From assembly GCF_000271485.2 (NCBI RefSeq), contig NZ_AKVN02000001.1, forward strand, positions 3,249,501 through 3,313,500: a DNA stretch of 64,000 bases, read 5' to 3'. Origin of the DNA: Pelosinus fermentans DSM 17108 (lineage in GTDB: Bacteria > Bacillota > Negativicutes > DSM-13327). Under the pieces are notes generated by a model. The model was not told where the DNA came from, did not search any database, and saw only the letters and a list, made by a program, of their open reading frames with translations. The position numbers and the translations under genes are program-made. Positions 33,973-45,449 of the stretch are shown here, piece by piece. Position 1 is the stretch's first letter. Each line of letters begins with the position of its first letter.

Positions 33973-34877
33973 GACTGTTTCCTCCGAATTAACATATCCG
34001 TAAACGCTTCCAGCCTTGTCACAAAGCCTGCCTCAGCCGTATGTTCGTCTACTGTTAAGAGCATGCATGGGATATTAAGTGCTTGGGCGCGCTGACTGAC
34101 CAATTCACCTATTAAAGCGTCAGGTCCACAGGTAAAAGAAGTGATAAAAATCAGCCCGTCAACTGGTTGTCCCGATTGTATTAAGGCTAATGCCGCACCT
34201 GCCATATGGTCGCCATTAGACCAAAAGATTTTTTTGCCAAGAGTTTTAGCAGCAATAGCAGCTTGGCGATTACTAATCATCTCAGGAGTTATAACATCAA
34301 TACCAAAGTGATTCAATTTATCAATAATATTCATGCTAATTTGTCGGTCATAAATGATGTAGGGATGACCAATTAAGCCTATACGCTGCCCGTTAGGCTT
34401 ACTATAGCGGATGGCTTGATCCATGCGCCGATACTGCCAAGCATGATACCATGCATAAAGACTGCTAATCGCATTTTTGCCCAGCATATGTCCTACAGTT
34501 ATAATCGCCTGATACAAGCTGCGACTATTTTGGCGAAGATTCAAGTTGACATCAATAAGCGGCGGTAAGTTATCAATATTACTACGCAGCATATCCGGCA
34601 TACCAATAATTTTGGGACATGTATATTGCCCAGCCGCAACGCTGATGATCCTTGGCGTAAATAGATAGTCAACTTGTTTGTATAAATCATTAATATGTCC
34701 AAAATATACTTTAGCAGGCAAGCATACCTCGTCCAATCCGCTTCCGCAATTCAGCGTCGCTTTAGAGGTATCGCCAGTAACAACTACCTCAGCCCCCAGT
34801 TCTTGCAAAAATTTTTCCCAGATTGATCCATATTGATAATATAGCAACCCCCGTGGTAACCCAATTCTTATCGTCAA
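33969..34877 (-). CDS. Acyl-CoA dehydratase activase-related protein (DUF2229/COG3580 type)
   Basis: A 302-residue protein of the DUF2229 family. It begins RIGLPRGLLYYQYGSIWEKF, contains cysteines in LDEVCLPAKVYFGH, GQYTCPKIIG and TSFTCGPDAL, and ends LLTVDEHTAEAGFVTRLEAF, closely paralleling the neighbour's end. In many clostridia the activase, DUF2229 and COG3581 parts are fused in one protein of about 1400 residues; here they are separate. The start is a TTG at 34877 with AAAAGG upstream; no ATG is in frame. Function is unknown beyond probable ATP-driven electron transfer with the activase. Confidence 0.82.
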   Translation of the reverse strand: MTIRIGLPRGLLYYQYGSIWEKFLQELGAEVVVTGDTSKATLNCGSGLDEVCLPAKVYFGHINDLYKQVDYLFTPRIISVAAGQYTCPKIIGMPDMLRSNIDNLPPLIDVNLNLRQNSRSLYQAIITVGHMLGKNAISSLYAWYHAWQYRRMDQAIRYSKPNGQRIGLIGHPYIIYDRQISMNIIDKLNHFGIDVITPEMISNRQAAIAAKTLGKKIFWSNGDHMAGAALALIQSGQPVDGLIFITSFTCGPDALIGELVSQRAQALNIPCMLLTVDEHTAEAGFVTRLEAFTDMLIRRKQS

Positions 34878-34906
34878 GAAACATCATCATCCTTTTTAGC
34901 CTTTTC

Positions 34907-35869
34907 TCAAGCAACTGTTACACTATTACTCCATTTACCACATTGGTCCCCCCAACGCGCTGCTACATTACCGTTCATTTGAATTTCAACGACTTCACAC
35001 ATATTAGCACAGCCACTGCACTCAAAGCTTCGTGGTGTGTAGACAAAATCAATTACATCAAAACCTTGGAAAACAGTTCGTTTTGTCTGAGCAACTTCTT
35101 CCTTGGCTAATAAAGCAGAACCAATGGCTCCCATAACATTATGGTAGGGTGAAACCACGACAGGGCAACCTAACGCGTCCTCAAAAGCTCTTTTGATTCC
35201 CTTGTTTGCCGCTACCCCGCCTTGGAAGAGAATAGGACTTTGGATTTGCTTTCCTTTGCCTATATTATTGAGGTAGTTTCTTACTAAAGCCTGACATAAT
35301 CCGTTAAGAATATCTGAAGTTACATGACCAGTCTGCTGTTTATGAATCATGTCAGATTCGGCAAAAACCGCACAGCGTCCCGCAATCCGGACTGGTGTTT
35401 TTGACTCTAAAGCCTTGTCGCCAAAATCTTCGATTCCTATATTAAGACGAGCAGCTTGCTGGTCCAAAAAAGATCCTGTACCGGCTGCACATACAGTATT
35501 CATAGCAAAATCAGTAACTACTCCATTACGAATAATAATCATTTTAGAGTCTTGTCCGCCAATTTCTAGTACGGTTTGCACATCTGGCATGATATGCATC
35601 GCTGCTACTGCATGGGCGGTGATTTCATTCTTTATGCTATCTGCTCCTACTATTACCCCTGTGAGATGCCGGCCACTACCAGTAGTGCCGACACCTTGAA
35701 CCTTTATTTCAGGGTTACGCTCTTTAATTTGACGTAAGCCATTTTGCACCGCTTCAATCGGTCTCCCTTGCGTACGTATATATAACGTATCGATTACCTT
35801 ACCAAATTCGTCAAGAGCAGCAACGTTAGTGCTTACTGAACCCACGTCAATACCTAAATATACATGCAT
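34907..35869 (-). CDS. Acyl-CoA dehydratase activase (BadF/BadG/BcrA/BcrD ATPase family)
   Basis: A 320-residue ASKHA-fold ATPase. Activases of this family bind a 4Fe-4S cluster between two subunits and push low-potential electrons into a partner using ATP. It begins YLGIDVGSVSTNVAAL, has TGSGRHLTG, EIGGQDSKMI and the cluster-ligand region TVCAAGTGSFLDQQ, plus ILFQGGVAANKGIK. A Cys-rich tail (CSGCANMCE and later DQCGKW) extends beyond the simple archerase. The ATG at 35869 follows GGGAGG; the frame open to 35932 has no ribosome site. It is the first gene of the trio. Confidence 0.9.
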   Translation of the reverse strand: MHVYLGIDVGSVSTNVAALDEFGKVIDTLYIRTQGRPIEAVQNGLRQIKERNPEIKVQGVGTTGSGRHLTGVIVGADSIKNEITAHAVAAMHIMPDVQTVLEIGGQDSKMIIIRNGVVTDFAMNTVCAAGTGSFLDQQAARLNIGIEDFGDKALESKTPVRIAGRCAVFAESDMIHKQQTGHVTSDILNGLCQALVRNYLNNIGKGKQIQSPILFQGGVAANKGIKRAFEDALGCPVVVSPYHNVMGAIGSALLAKEEVAQTKRTVFQGFDVIDFVYTPRSFECSGCANMCEVVEIQMNGNVAARWGDQCGKWSNSVTVA

Positions 35870-36076
35870 CAAAAATGCCTCCCATATAGCGTTTACTTTG
35901 ATTAGTATACCATATTTTTTATATTTTACCAATTTTAGTAAAATAAAATCAAATTTCGATAAGAAACAGTAATACTCATTTAGCTTTGTGCTTTTGGGAC
36001 AAAACGTCTTTTACCTCCATTGTTTTACAGGTAATTAATGGTTCTTGTCGAATACTCACTTTAAAGAGGTGAAAAT

Positions 36077-36370
36077 ATGCTTAAAACTAAAAGCCCAGGA
36101 AAAAATATTAAAGAAGTTTTACGAAAACTTGGCAATAGATACACGATTAAAACAATTGACTTTGAAAATTGCATTTATCTTATGCTTGATAATGGTTATT
36201 TTTTTGAAGTAAGCGGCCTAGACAATACGAAAAAATCATTTGATGCTACTATCTACGTTTGGGGAAATACTGAAGGATCAAAAACAATAGAAACAATTCC
36301 TAATATTGATTCTCTCGATATGTTGAAAGACTGCTTACAAGAGGCTGAGGGGAAATATTTAAAGCTTTAA
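36077..36370 (+). CDS. Uncharacterised 97-residue protein
   Basis: I do not recognise this small soluble protein. It is Lys-rich at the N-terminus, has a single Cys (FENCIYLML), and a beta-type middle (YFFEVSGLDN, ATIYVWGN) followed by an acidic helix (LDMLKDCLQEAEGKY). AAAGAGGTG precedes the ATG and an intrinsic terminator follows, so it is a proper monocistronic gene on the strand opposite most neighbours. Confidence 0.7.
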   Translation: MLKTKSPGKNIKEVLRKLGNRYTIKTIDFENCIYLMLDNGYFFEVSGLDNTKKSFDATIYVWGNTEGSKTIETIPNIDSLDMLKDCLQEAEGKYLKL

Positions 36371-36394
36371 AGTAGATACATAATCTCATTGCTT

Positions 36395-36425
36395 TCCGTC
36401 ACTAGCGTAGTGGCGGTTTTATTTT
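36395..36425 (+). terminator. Terminator of the 97-residue gene
   Basis: CCGTCACTA-GCG-TAGTGGCGG (one wobble pair) is followed by TTTTATTTTT. Confidence 0.85.
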
Positions 36426-36609
36426 TCTCAGGTTGTGGACCACCTTCCTTTCGTAGTAATCCTGCATTCTGGCTTCACGATTACGGGATAAAATGTTCAC
36501 TTCCTTTACTAAATCCCAGAGACGAGCGCTCCTCCATATCTCCCTTGAAAATACTATGCGATTAGCAAAACAAATGGCTAACAAAAAGTATGTTTTTAGT
36601 ATGCTTGCA

Positions 36610-36655
36610 TAAAAAAACGCCTTGCAGAACCCTTATAATATAAAGGTCGCAAGGC
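36610..36655 (-). terminator. Terminator of guaA
   Basis: On the minus strand GCCTTGCGACCTTTA and the partner ending GCAAGGC form a stem, followed by a seven-T run, 10 bases after the guaA stop. A diverged copy lies at 32753-32820. Confidence 0.85.
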
Positions 36656-36665
36656 ATTTTATTGT

Positions 36666-38207
36666 TTATTCCCATTCAATGGTAGAAGGCGGTTTTGATG
36701 TAACATCATACACAATGCGATTTACACCTTTTACTTCATTTACAATACGACGAGAAATCTGATCTAGTACTTCATATGGCATTCTTACCCAATCAGCTGT
36801 CATACCATCTTCACTGGATACGATACGCAATCCGACTGTATATGCATAGGTACGCTCATCCCCCATAACGCCAACACTCTTCATGGCAGGCAAGATAGCA
36901 AAGGATTGCCATACTTTGCGATACATATCCGCCTTCTTAATCTCCTCTTGAACAATTGCATCTGCTTCACGCAAGATTTCCAAACGTTCTTCTGTAATCT
37001 CGCCGATAATCCGAATCGCAAGACCAGGACCAGGAAAAGGTTGACGCCATACAATTTCTTCTGGTAAATTCAGTTCTCTAGCCAGCGCCCGAACCTCATC
37101 TTTAAATAAATCACGTAATGGTTCCACCAATGCAAACTTCATATCTTCCGGTAAGCCGCCTACATTATGGTGACTTTTAATGACAGCAGCCGTATCCGTA
37201 CCGCTTTCAATGACATCAGGATACAAAGTACCCTGCACCAAAAAGTCTATGTCTCCTAATTTATTGGCTTCCGTTTCAAATACGCGAATAAATTCATCAC
37301 CAATAATTTTACGTTTTGCTTCAGGCTCCGTGACCCCGGCAATACGATTCATAAAGCGATCAGGAACATTGGCGTATACCAAATTCATATTGAATCCATC
37401 GCGGAAGGTTTTAACCACCTGCTCCGATTCATTCTTACGCATAAAACCGTGGTTAACATATACACAAGTTAATTGATCACCAACAGCCCGATGCACTAGT
37501 ACAGCAGCTACGGAGGAATCAATACCGCCACTTAAGGCACAAAGCACACGTTTATTGCCTACTTGTTTGCGGATGGCTGCAATCGCCTGATCCACAAAAG
37601 AACCCATATTCCAATCGCCACGGCATTGACAGATATCAAATAAGAAGTTCCGGATTATTTTCATTCCTTCTGGCGTATGTACTACTTCTGGATGGAATTG
37701 TACGCCATAGATGTTACGCACTGCATTTGCCATTGCTGCTACTGGAGTATTAGCCGTATGTGCTGTAACCACAAAATTAGCTGGAGGCGTTTCAATATAA
37801 TCACCATGGCTCATCAATACTTGTGTTTCTGATCCTAACTCCGAAAAGATGTCTGTATTCTTATCAATTAATAAACGTGTATTGCCATATTCACGAGATT
37901 CAGAATGTGCAACTTTGCCACCTAAGGTGTAAGCTGTTAATTGCATTCCATAACAAATTCCAAAAATAGGAATATTTAAATCAAATATTTGCGGATCACA
38001 TTTCGGTGCTTTATCCCCATACACACTGGATGGGCCACCAGAAAAAACAATACCAATGGGACTCATAGATTTTATTTTTTCAATTGATGTCTTATATGAC
38101 ACAATTTCACAGTACACGCCGCACTCACGAATCCGTCTGGCAATCAGCTGACTATACTGACCACCAAAGTCCATAATTAAAACTAATTGATTTTGCTTAT
38201 TTTGCAT
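36666..38207 (-). CDS. guaA: GMP synthase (glutamine-hydrolysing)
   Basis: A 513-residue two-domain enzyme converting XMP to GMP. The glutamine amidotransferase domain (about 1-195) has FGICYGMQL with the nucleophilic Cys and GVQFHPEV. The ATP pyrophosphatase domain has [14 protein letters not shown]. The C-terminal dimerisation part ends PSTIEWE. AGGAGG lies before the ATG. The gene is 55 bases downstream of the MTAP-family gene with no terminator between, so it may be transcribed with the mqn cluster. Confidence 0.97.
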   Translation of the reverse strand: MQNKQNQLVLIMDFGGQYSQLIARRIRECGVYCEIVSYKTSIEKIKSMSPIGIVFSGGPSSVYGDKAPKCDPQIFDLNIPIFGICYGMQLTAYTLGGKVAHSESREYGNTRLLIDKNTDIFSELGSETQVLMSHGDYIETPPANFVVTAHTANTPVAAMANAVRNIYGVQFHPEVVHTPEGMKIIRNFLFDICQCRGDWNMGSFVDQAIAAIRKQVGNKRVLCALSGGIDSSVAAVLVHRAVGDQLTCVYVNHGFMRKNESEQVVKTFRDGFNMNLVYANVPDRFMNRIAGVTEPEAKRKIIGDEFIRVFETEANKLGDIDFLVQGTLYPDVIESGTDTAAVIKSHHNVGGLPEDMKFALVEPLRDLFKDEVRALARELNLPEEIVWRQPFPGPGLAIRIIGEITEERLEILREADAIVQEEIKKADMYRKVWQSFAILPAMKSVGVMGDERTYAYTVGLRIVSSEDGMTADWVRMPYEVLDQISRRIVNEVKGVNRIVYDVTSKPPSTIEWE

Positions 38208-38262
38208 AGTAAAAAAGATTCCTCCTACATGTAGATATTAAATCAAAATATAGCACACAATG

Positions 38263-39084
38263 CTACTTATTGTAAATGCCCTTTAGCAAAGTTTCCTTCC
38301 GTAAATCGCGGCAGGCACATTTTCCTGTTGCCGACAAATTTCGAATTGTATCTAAAATGATCCTGCTAATCATCGGAGCATCATCATAAAAAATATCTTT
38401 TAAATCCTGATGTGACCATTCTTTGACCAATCCTTCACCATAATTGACTACAAAGTAAAGTCCTGCATAACATGCCCCGATTTCCCTTGCCAAATACACC
38501 TCTGGGCAGATACTCTGACCAATAATATCAGCATGTCCTTTCATCATCGCAACCTCTGCCGGGCTTTCAAAGTGACGACCATCAGTATTTGCATAAATAC
38601 CCCGAGTAAAAATCCGACCGTCATAATGCTTGCGAGTAGCTTTTACTAACGTACTGCGCACTTCAGCGCACAATGCTTCTCTCATGATAAGTAGATATTT
38701 GCCATCCAGCTCCACATCTTTACGCACAGATAGATCAAGATAATCATCTGGTATTACAAAATCACGAGGATCTAATAGGTGGTTTGCAGTACCTACACCA
38801 CCTTCGCTGATGATACGCTTTACACCTACCTTACGAAATACCCAAAAGATTTGCCTTGAAGCATCTGCTCGACTTACCCCGCTGCGCCAACCATGCATTT
38901 TGCACGTAAGGACTGGGCAATCATCCACGCTAAACAAAGAGAAGATGGGGCTGAGTCCATAGGGTGTAGCAAACTGTACATGATCATCAATCATTACCAC
39001 CCCCGGATCACTGCTCCCTAAAGGAAAATTACTCGACAAGGTTCCTGAGCCGCCAATTACCGCATAGTCTGCCTGTATATCCAC
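38263..39084 (-). CDS. MTAP-family nucleoside phosphorylase in the menaquinone cluster
   Basis: A protein of about 273 residues in the methylthioadenosine phosphorylase family (trimeric purine nucleoside phosphorylase fold). It shows YAVIGGSGTL, RIISEGGVGTANH, the substrate-binding GIYANTDGRHFESPAE, and IIGQSICPEVYLAREIGACY. It sits directly after mqnE-mqnA-mqnC. The futalosine pathway needs an enzyme to remove adenine from aminodeoxyfutalosine (normally MqnB/MTAN), so this is a good candidate for that step. The start is uncertain: GTG at 39084 has AAGGA at good spacing, while ATG at 39093 and TTG at 39129 are alternatives. Confidence 0.82.
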   Translation of the reverse strand: MDIQADYAVIGGSGTLSSNFPLGSSDPGVVMIDDHVQFATPYGLSPIFSLFSVDDCPVLTCKMHGWRSGVSRADASRQIFWVFRKVGVKRIISEGGVGTANHLLDPRDFVIPDDYLDLSVRKDVELDGKYLLIMREALCAEVRSTLVKATRKHYDGRIFTRGIYANTDGRHFESPAEVAMMKGHADIIGQSICPEVYLAREIGACYAGLYFVVNYGEGLVKEWSHQDLKDIFYDDAPMISRIILDTIRNLSATGKCACRDLRKETLLKGIYNK

Positions 39085-39164
39085 ACTAACCATCCTTACT
39101 ATGTATTGACCTTTTTTTAAAATTACCAATACATATAGATTTTTTTTATTATACTAAAACACTC

Positions 39165-40199
39165 TTATTCAAAGGTTCGTATTATATTATACTGTGTATC
39201 ACGCTGCGCTGGTAGTTTGCCAGTTTCACCAATGAGAGTTACCATCTTTTCAATTGACATTTGAAACGATGTCCCTGCAGCTTTAACCACATTTTCCTCT
39301 AGCATAATACTGCCTAAATCATTAGCGCCAAAAGCTAATGTCAATTGCCCAATATTCTGTCCTTGGGTCACCCAGGAACCTTGAATATGTTTAATATTGT
39401 GGAAATACAATCTAGCTACAGACAGTGTCTTTAAATAGTCCCAAGTAGATACTTTTTTCCCACCCATCTCTGTATTGCCAGGTTGATAGGACCAAATAAT
39501 AAAGGCGCGAAAGCCTCCTGTTTTCTCCTGAAGATTCCTTATCTTTTCCATGTGCTCCATACGCTGAGCATAGGATTCTCCCATACCAATCACCATTGTC
39601 GCTGTTGTTTCAAGCCCTATCTTGTGGGCAGCTTCCATAACCATCAACCAATCTCCAGCGCTAATTTTTTTAGGGCTGACTCTTTGCCGCACCTCATCCA
39701 CTAAGATCTCAGCACCGCCGCCTGGCAAGGAATCTAAACCCGCTGCTTTCAGCGCTTCTAATATTTCAATTACCGATCGTCCTTCTTTTTTTGCAATATG
39801 AACAATTTCTGCAGGGGAAAAAGAGTGAATGGCAATATTAAAATTCTTTTTGATATAGGTAAGTAATTCAACATAATAATCCAAACCTAAGGCTGGATTT
39901 AGACCACCTTGGAGCATGACCTGCGTACCGCCTGCTTCAATGGTTTCTTTCAGCTTATCAAAGATAGCAGTTTGAGATAGGGTATAACCGTCAGGATGCC
40001 CCTGCCTGCGATAAAAAGCACAAAATCGGCATTCACTTGTACAGATATTTGTATAATTGATATTACGATCAATTATAAAGGTAACTACATTTCCCGGATG
40101 CATCTTCTGCCGCATTTTATTTGCTGCCTGTCCCAGTTCTAAAATATCTCCACCAGATAACATTTCTACAGCTTGATTCGTTGCTAGTATCCTACTCAT
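39165..40199 (-). CDS. mqnC: Cyclic dehypoxanthine futalosine synthase
   Basis: A 344-residue radical-SAM enzyme of the futalosine route to menaquinone, cyclising dehypoxanthine futalosine. The cluster motif is CTSECRFCAFYR (about 53-64). The segment FGANDLGSIMLEENVVKAAG distinguishes MqnC from MqnE. The start overlaps the mqnA stop by 4 bases, giving the coupled order mqnE-mqnA-mqnC. Confidence 0.95.
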   Translation of the reverse strand: MSRILATNQAVEMLSGGDILELGQAANKMRQKMHPGNVVTFIIDRNINYTNICTSECRFCAFYRRQGHPDGYTLSQTAIFDKLKETIEAGGTQVMLQGGLNPALGLDYYVELLTYIKKNFNIAIHSFSPAEIVHIAKKEGRSVIEILEALKAAGLDSLPGGGAEILVDEVRQRVSPKKISAGDWLMVMEAAHKIGLETTATMVIGMGESYAQRMEHMEKIRNLQEKTGGFRAFIIWSYQPGNTEMGGKKVSTWDYLKTLSVARLYFHNIKHIQGSWVTQGQNIGQLTLAFGANDLGSIMLEENVVKAAGTSFQMSIEKMVTLIGETGKLPAQRDTQYNIIRTFE

Positions 40200-41035
40200 T
40201 TTACCACCTTTGCAAACTCAATCTCTGTTATGTTAGGACTTAAACCTAAATCATGAGCCATTCTATAATATGTCAATAAAGCCTGTTCATGAGCAGGGCT
40301 GAATTGATAGTTGAGCAAGCCAATATAATGAACAATTTGTGCCGCTGTTAAAGAGAACGTATCTTGTAAGGTACGAGCAGCATCCGCTATATGAGTTAGA
40401 CCATATTGAAATCCGCCAGTCACTTTCTCATATACCATTTGTACATAGTCTTTATTTAGATCAGCAAACTTACGATTGAGTGCCCATACCGCATATACCA
40501 TAGGAAGGCCGGTGAGTTTTTTCCACTCCCCTCCCAGATCATAATAATAGTAGCCAGCCAATTGATGATGATAAGCCATAAGAGCATCATCACCAATAAA
40601 TAATACTGCCTCTGCATCCTCTAATACCCCTTCGTCAAGAGACAAGGGACTGACAAAATATTCCGGGGAAGCTTGATATGCATGATGCATAATGATTTTT
40701 AACAAGCCATGAGAAGTCGCTGATTTGGACGTCAGTGCAATACGAGCCTGCTTTAACTGCTCAATTGGATGTTTTGACACTAAGATAATACTCTCTAATG
40801 CGTTCTCTGCACTGATGGACACATTGGGCAGCACTACTAATTTCTCACTGTTTTGTGCATATATAATAGAAGACACAGGACTAATATTTAATTGTTCCGT
40901 GACTATTAGTTGATTAAGCTGGGCCGGAGTTGCTGAATAGATCGAAAGTTTTTCTCCAAAGCCGCCGTGAGATAACCCATAGTGCAGCGGCAAACAGTTA
41001 ATAAATTTGATATTTCCTAAGCTTTGATTATCCAT
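40196..41035 (-). CDS. mqnA: Chorismate dehydratase
   Basis: MqnA dehydrates chorismate to 3-enolpyruvyl benzoate, the entry step of the futalosine pathway. The 279-residue protein has the periplasmic-binding-protein-like fold of the family, with NIKFINCLPLHYGLSHG at the N-terminus, ISPVSSIIYAQNS and LFIGDDALMAYH. It overlaps both neighbours (mqnE by 8 bases, mqnC by 4), so expression is coupled. Confidence 0.94.
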   Translation of the reverse strand: MDNQSLGNIKFINCLPLHYGLSHGGFGEKLSIYSATPAQLNQLIVTEQLNISPVSSIIYAQNSEKLVVLPNVSISAENALESIILVSKHPIEQLKQARIALTSKSATSHGLLKIIMHHAYQASPEYFVSPLSLDEGVLEDAEAVLFIGDDALMAYHHQLAGYYYYDLGGEWKKLTGLPMVYAVWALNRKFADLNKDYVQMVYEKVTGGFQYGLTHIADAARTLQDTFSLTAAQIVHYIGLLNYQFSPAHEQALLTYYRMAHDLGLSPNITEIEFAKVVK

Positions 41036-42131
41036 ATGATTTCACTCCACTTGAGATTTTCAGTGGGCGGTAAAAAGTATCTCTTTCTACTGCAAGGTAA
41101 CCTGTCTCTTCAACAAAACTGATAATCTCTTTTTTCGTAATTCCTTTTTTTGTAGTAGCACCAGCGGCATGAATGATCTTTTCTTCCACAACCGTTCCAT
41201 CTAGGTCATCTGCACCAAAAGTTAACGCCAGCTGAGCAATCGGCAGTGTCAGCATCATCCAAAATGCCTTTATATGATCAAAATTATCTAATACCAATCG
41301 TGCTAAGGAAATCATCTTCAAATCTTCCCATGAACTTACTCGCTGCAAGTTAGTGAATCCAGTGTTGGCTGGATGAAAAGGAAACGCAATGAAGGCTTGA
41401 AATTTGCCTGTCCGATCCTGAATATCCCGCAAGGTAATTAAATGCTGTATCCGCTGTTCGATTGTTTCGACATGACCATAAAGCATCGTAGCATTAGTGG
41501 GCAATCCTAGAGAATGCGCCGCTGTAATTACATCAATCCACTCAGCCGTCGTAGCTTTATTGGGACAGATAATCTTACGCACGCTATCATCTAGAATTTC
41601 CGCGCCGCCACCTGGCAGGGAATCTAAGCCTGCTGCTTTTAGTTGTTCTAACACTGCCGTTATACCCAGTTGGGAGATGTTAGCAAAATGAACAATTTCC
41701 ACAGGGGTAAAGGCTTTTAAATGCACTTGGGGTGCTGCCCTTTTCACTGCCGCAACAATATCCAAATAATAAGAAAATGGTTTATCGGGATGTAATGCAC
41801 TTACCATGTGTATTTCACTAAGATCAGGCGTTTCTCTCATTGTCTGGCTTACAATTTCGATTACTTCCGATTTTTGCATTACATAGGCTCTCTGCTCCTC
41901 TGCTTTACAGCCAAAAGCACATAACGGACAACCTGATACACATATATTGGTTAAGTTAATATGCCGATTCACATTATAATACACATATTGTCCGGACTTA
42001 CGCTCTTTAACCATGCGCGCTAACTCAGCCAGCTTAAGGATATCATTGTGCTGATAGAGTGCCAATGCCTCTGTAAAATTTAAGCGCTCACCTTTATCTA
42101 TTTTTCTCGAGGCGATCTCGATACTATTCAT
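41028..42131 (-). CDS. mqnE: Aminodeoxyfutalosine synthase
   Basis: A 367-residue radical-SAM enzyme joining 3-enolpyruvyl benzoate with the adenosyl moiety of SAM. The cluster motif is CVSGCPLCAFGC (about 64-75), with an extra nearby Cys. FGADDLDGTVVEEKI and IHAAGATT mark it as MqnE rather than MqnC. AGGAAAAA precedes the ATG. It is first in the operon. Confidence 0.95.
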   Translation of the reverse strand: MNSIEIASRKIDKGERLNFTEALALYQHNDILKLAELARMVKERKSGQYVYYNVNRHINLTNICVSGCPLCAFGCKAEEQRAYVMQKSEVIEIVSQTMRETPDLSEIHMVSALHPDKPFSYYLDIVAAVKRAAPQVHLKAFTPVEIVHFANISQLGITAVLEQLKAAGLDSLPGGGAEILDDSVRKIICPNKATTAEWIDVITAAHSLGLPTNATMLYGHVETIEQRIQHLITLRDIQDRTGKFQAFIAFPFHPANTGFTNLQRVSSWEDLKMISLARLVLDNFDHIKAFWMMLTLPIAQLALTFGADDLDGTVVEEKIIHAAGATTKKGITKKEIISFVEETGYLAVERDTFYRPLKISSGVKSYG

Positions 42132-42249
42132 TTTTTCCTGTCACCTCATTTATCGCATAAAGAAGACGCAGCCATACAATCCACTTCATTGGTTTATGAA
42201 ACTTATATATCTTCGCGATATTATAACCTTTTCCCTGCCCCAGAATGCA

Positions 42250-42277
42250 AAAAAATAAGATTGCTCATAAGCAATCT
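42250..42277 (-). terminator. Terminator of the PdaB-like gene
   Basis: AGATTGCT-TATG-AGCAATCT on the minus strand is followed by TATTTTTTTG, starting one base after the stop. Confidence 0.8.
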
Positions 42278-42278
42278 A

Positions 42279-43019
42279 TTAATGTCGTAGTATTCCATTT
42301 TCGGCATGCTCATTTAATAGCTGACCCACAGTAACAATTTCATAACCTTCTGCTTTTATTTTATCTAATAAGATAGGCAGAGCATCTGCAGTCTGCACAG
42401 GAGTATCTGAGGCATGCATAAGAATAATTCCTCCGGGCTTTAACCGTTTCATTACCCTTTCTATAATAACATCTCTGCCAGGATTTTTCCAATCCAGCGA
42501 GTCTATGTTCCAAATAATGGTTTTGTAGCCCAGATCCTCTGTAGCCTTTAGTGACTGCTGATTATAGTGACCGTTTGGAGGTCGAATCAGGGTAGCATCC
42601 ACCCCTGTGACTTCTTTAATCAATTTATGTGATTTTTCAATATCCTCTGTTACCCATTCTCTCGTCCGATCTCCATAATTCTCATGACGATACCCATGGC
42701 TGGCTATCTCATGTCCATCCGTTACCATACGCTTTGCCACATCTGGATATTTTTGTGCCCATGGTCCCATGATAAAGAAGGTCGCCTTCTGATTATGCTG
42801 CTTTAAGGTATCCAATATGGACGGTGTAAATTTATTACCCCAAGAATGATCAAAGGTTAACGCTACAACCTTTCGTTCTGTTCGCGTACCAGCAATTGCT
42901 ATTGGTCCACCAGAAATCAATTCTGCCACTTGTACATAAACAGCACCAATAGCAAAGAGACCCACCATGCCATAAAATAAATGCCGATGATGAAATATTC
43001 GCCGCAAATTGAGAACCAT
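42279..43019 (-). CDS. PdaB-like polysaccharide deacetylase (sporulation type)
   Basis: A 246-residue protein with one N-terminal membrane helix (about 15-33) and a NodB deacetylase domain (about 48-235). The first motif is ALTFDHSWGNK, close to the ISWG-type variant of PdaB proteins. The zinc histidines are in HEIASHGYRHENYG, followed by RPPNGHYN and the C-terminal LMHASD. PdaB proteins act on spore cortex peptidoglycan or maintain dormancy. Monocistronic with its own terminator. The PdaB subgroup is likely but not certain. Confidence 0.88.
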   Translation of the reverse strand: MVLNLRRIFHHRHLFYGMVGLFAIGAVYVQVAELISGGPIAIAGTRTERKVVALTFDHSWGNKFTPSILDTLKQHNQKATFFIMGPWAQKYPDVAKRMVTDGHEIASHGYRHENYGDRTREWVTEDIEKSHKLIKEVTGVDATLIRPPNGHYNQQSLKATEDLGYKTIIWNIDSLDWKNPGRDVIIERVMKRLKPGGIILMHASDTPVQTADALPILLDKIKAEGYEIVTVGQLLNEHAENGILRH

Positions 43020-43109
43020 AATCTTCCCCCTCCCACCCCATACAATAGTATGTATGCATGCAAAGTGAAAATTATGAAGACAAAAATGAAAAAATACAGC
43101 AGAAGAAAT

Positions 43110-43155
43110 ATAAAAAGGCTGCCTACAAGTTTGATAGACTTGTAGGCAGCCTGAT
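43110..43155 (-). terminator. Terminator of groESL
   Basis: The perfect 15-bp stem AGGCTGCCTACAAGT / ACTTGTAGGCAGCCT is followed on the minus strand by TTTTTATA. It could also work on the plus strand. Confidence 0.88.
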
Positions 43156-43240
43156 TTTTACTAATTATGGTAGCAGATTGGTAGCGTTTAATGCTTACCA
43201 GCGTTCAAGCCCGTTCCTGCAAAGGGGCTTGAGGCTGCTA

Positions 43241-44914
<1,674 letters not shown>

Positions 44915-44917
44915 TTA

Positions 44918-45270
<353 letters not shown>

Positions 45271-45281
45271 TCACATAATTT

Positions 45282-45310
45282 ATGATATAAAATTCAGCAA
45301 GAAAAAGCAA
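45282..45310 (-). promoter_or_regulatory. groES promoter
   Basis: TTGCTT (45310-45305) and TATCAT (45287-45282) on the minus strand are spaced by 17 bases, with CIRCE just downstream of the -10 box. Confidence 0.6.
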
Positions 45311-45418
45311 GTGTTTAATAGGAAAAATCCATATTTTTTTCAAAAAAAATTTAGATTCACTTCTCACTGCGTATAATACGTGCAAAAGATAAACGGTGTT
45401 TTTGGCTGCTTATAAGTA

Positions 45419-45442
45419 GAAAAGTGCCCAATTAGGCACTTT
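45419..45442 (-). terminator. Terminator of the ANTAR regulator gene
   Basis: AAAGTGCC-N6-GGCACTTT followed by TCTACTT on the minus strand, 8 bases after the stop. The T run is weak. Confidence 0.65.
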
Positions 45443-45449
45443 AAGCAGG

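Noticed and set aside
36402-36584. Minus-strand open frame of 60 codons downstream of guaA
   Set aside because: It has no ribosome site at its start, runs into the terminator of the 97-residue gene and resembles no family. A shorter GTG start also lacks proper spacing. It may be chance.
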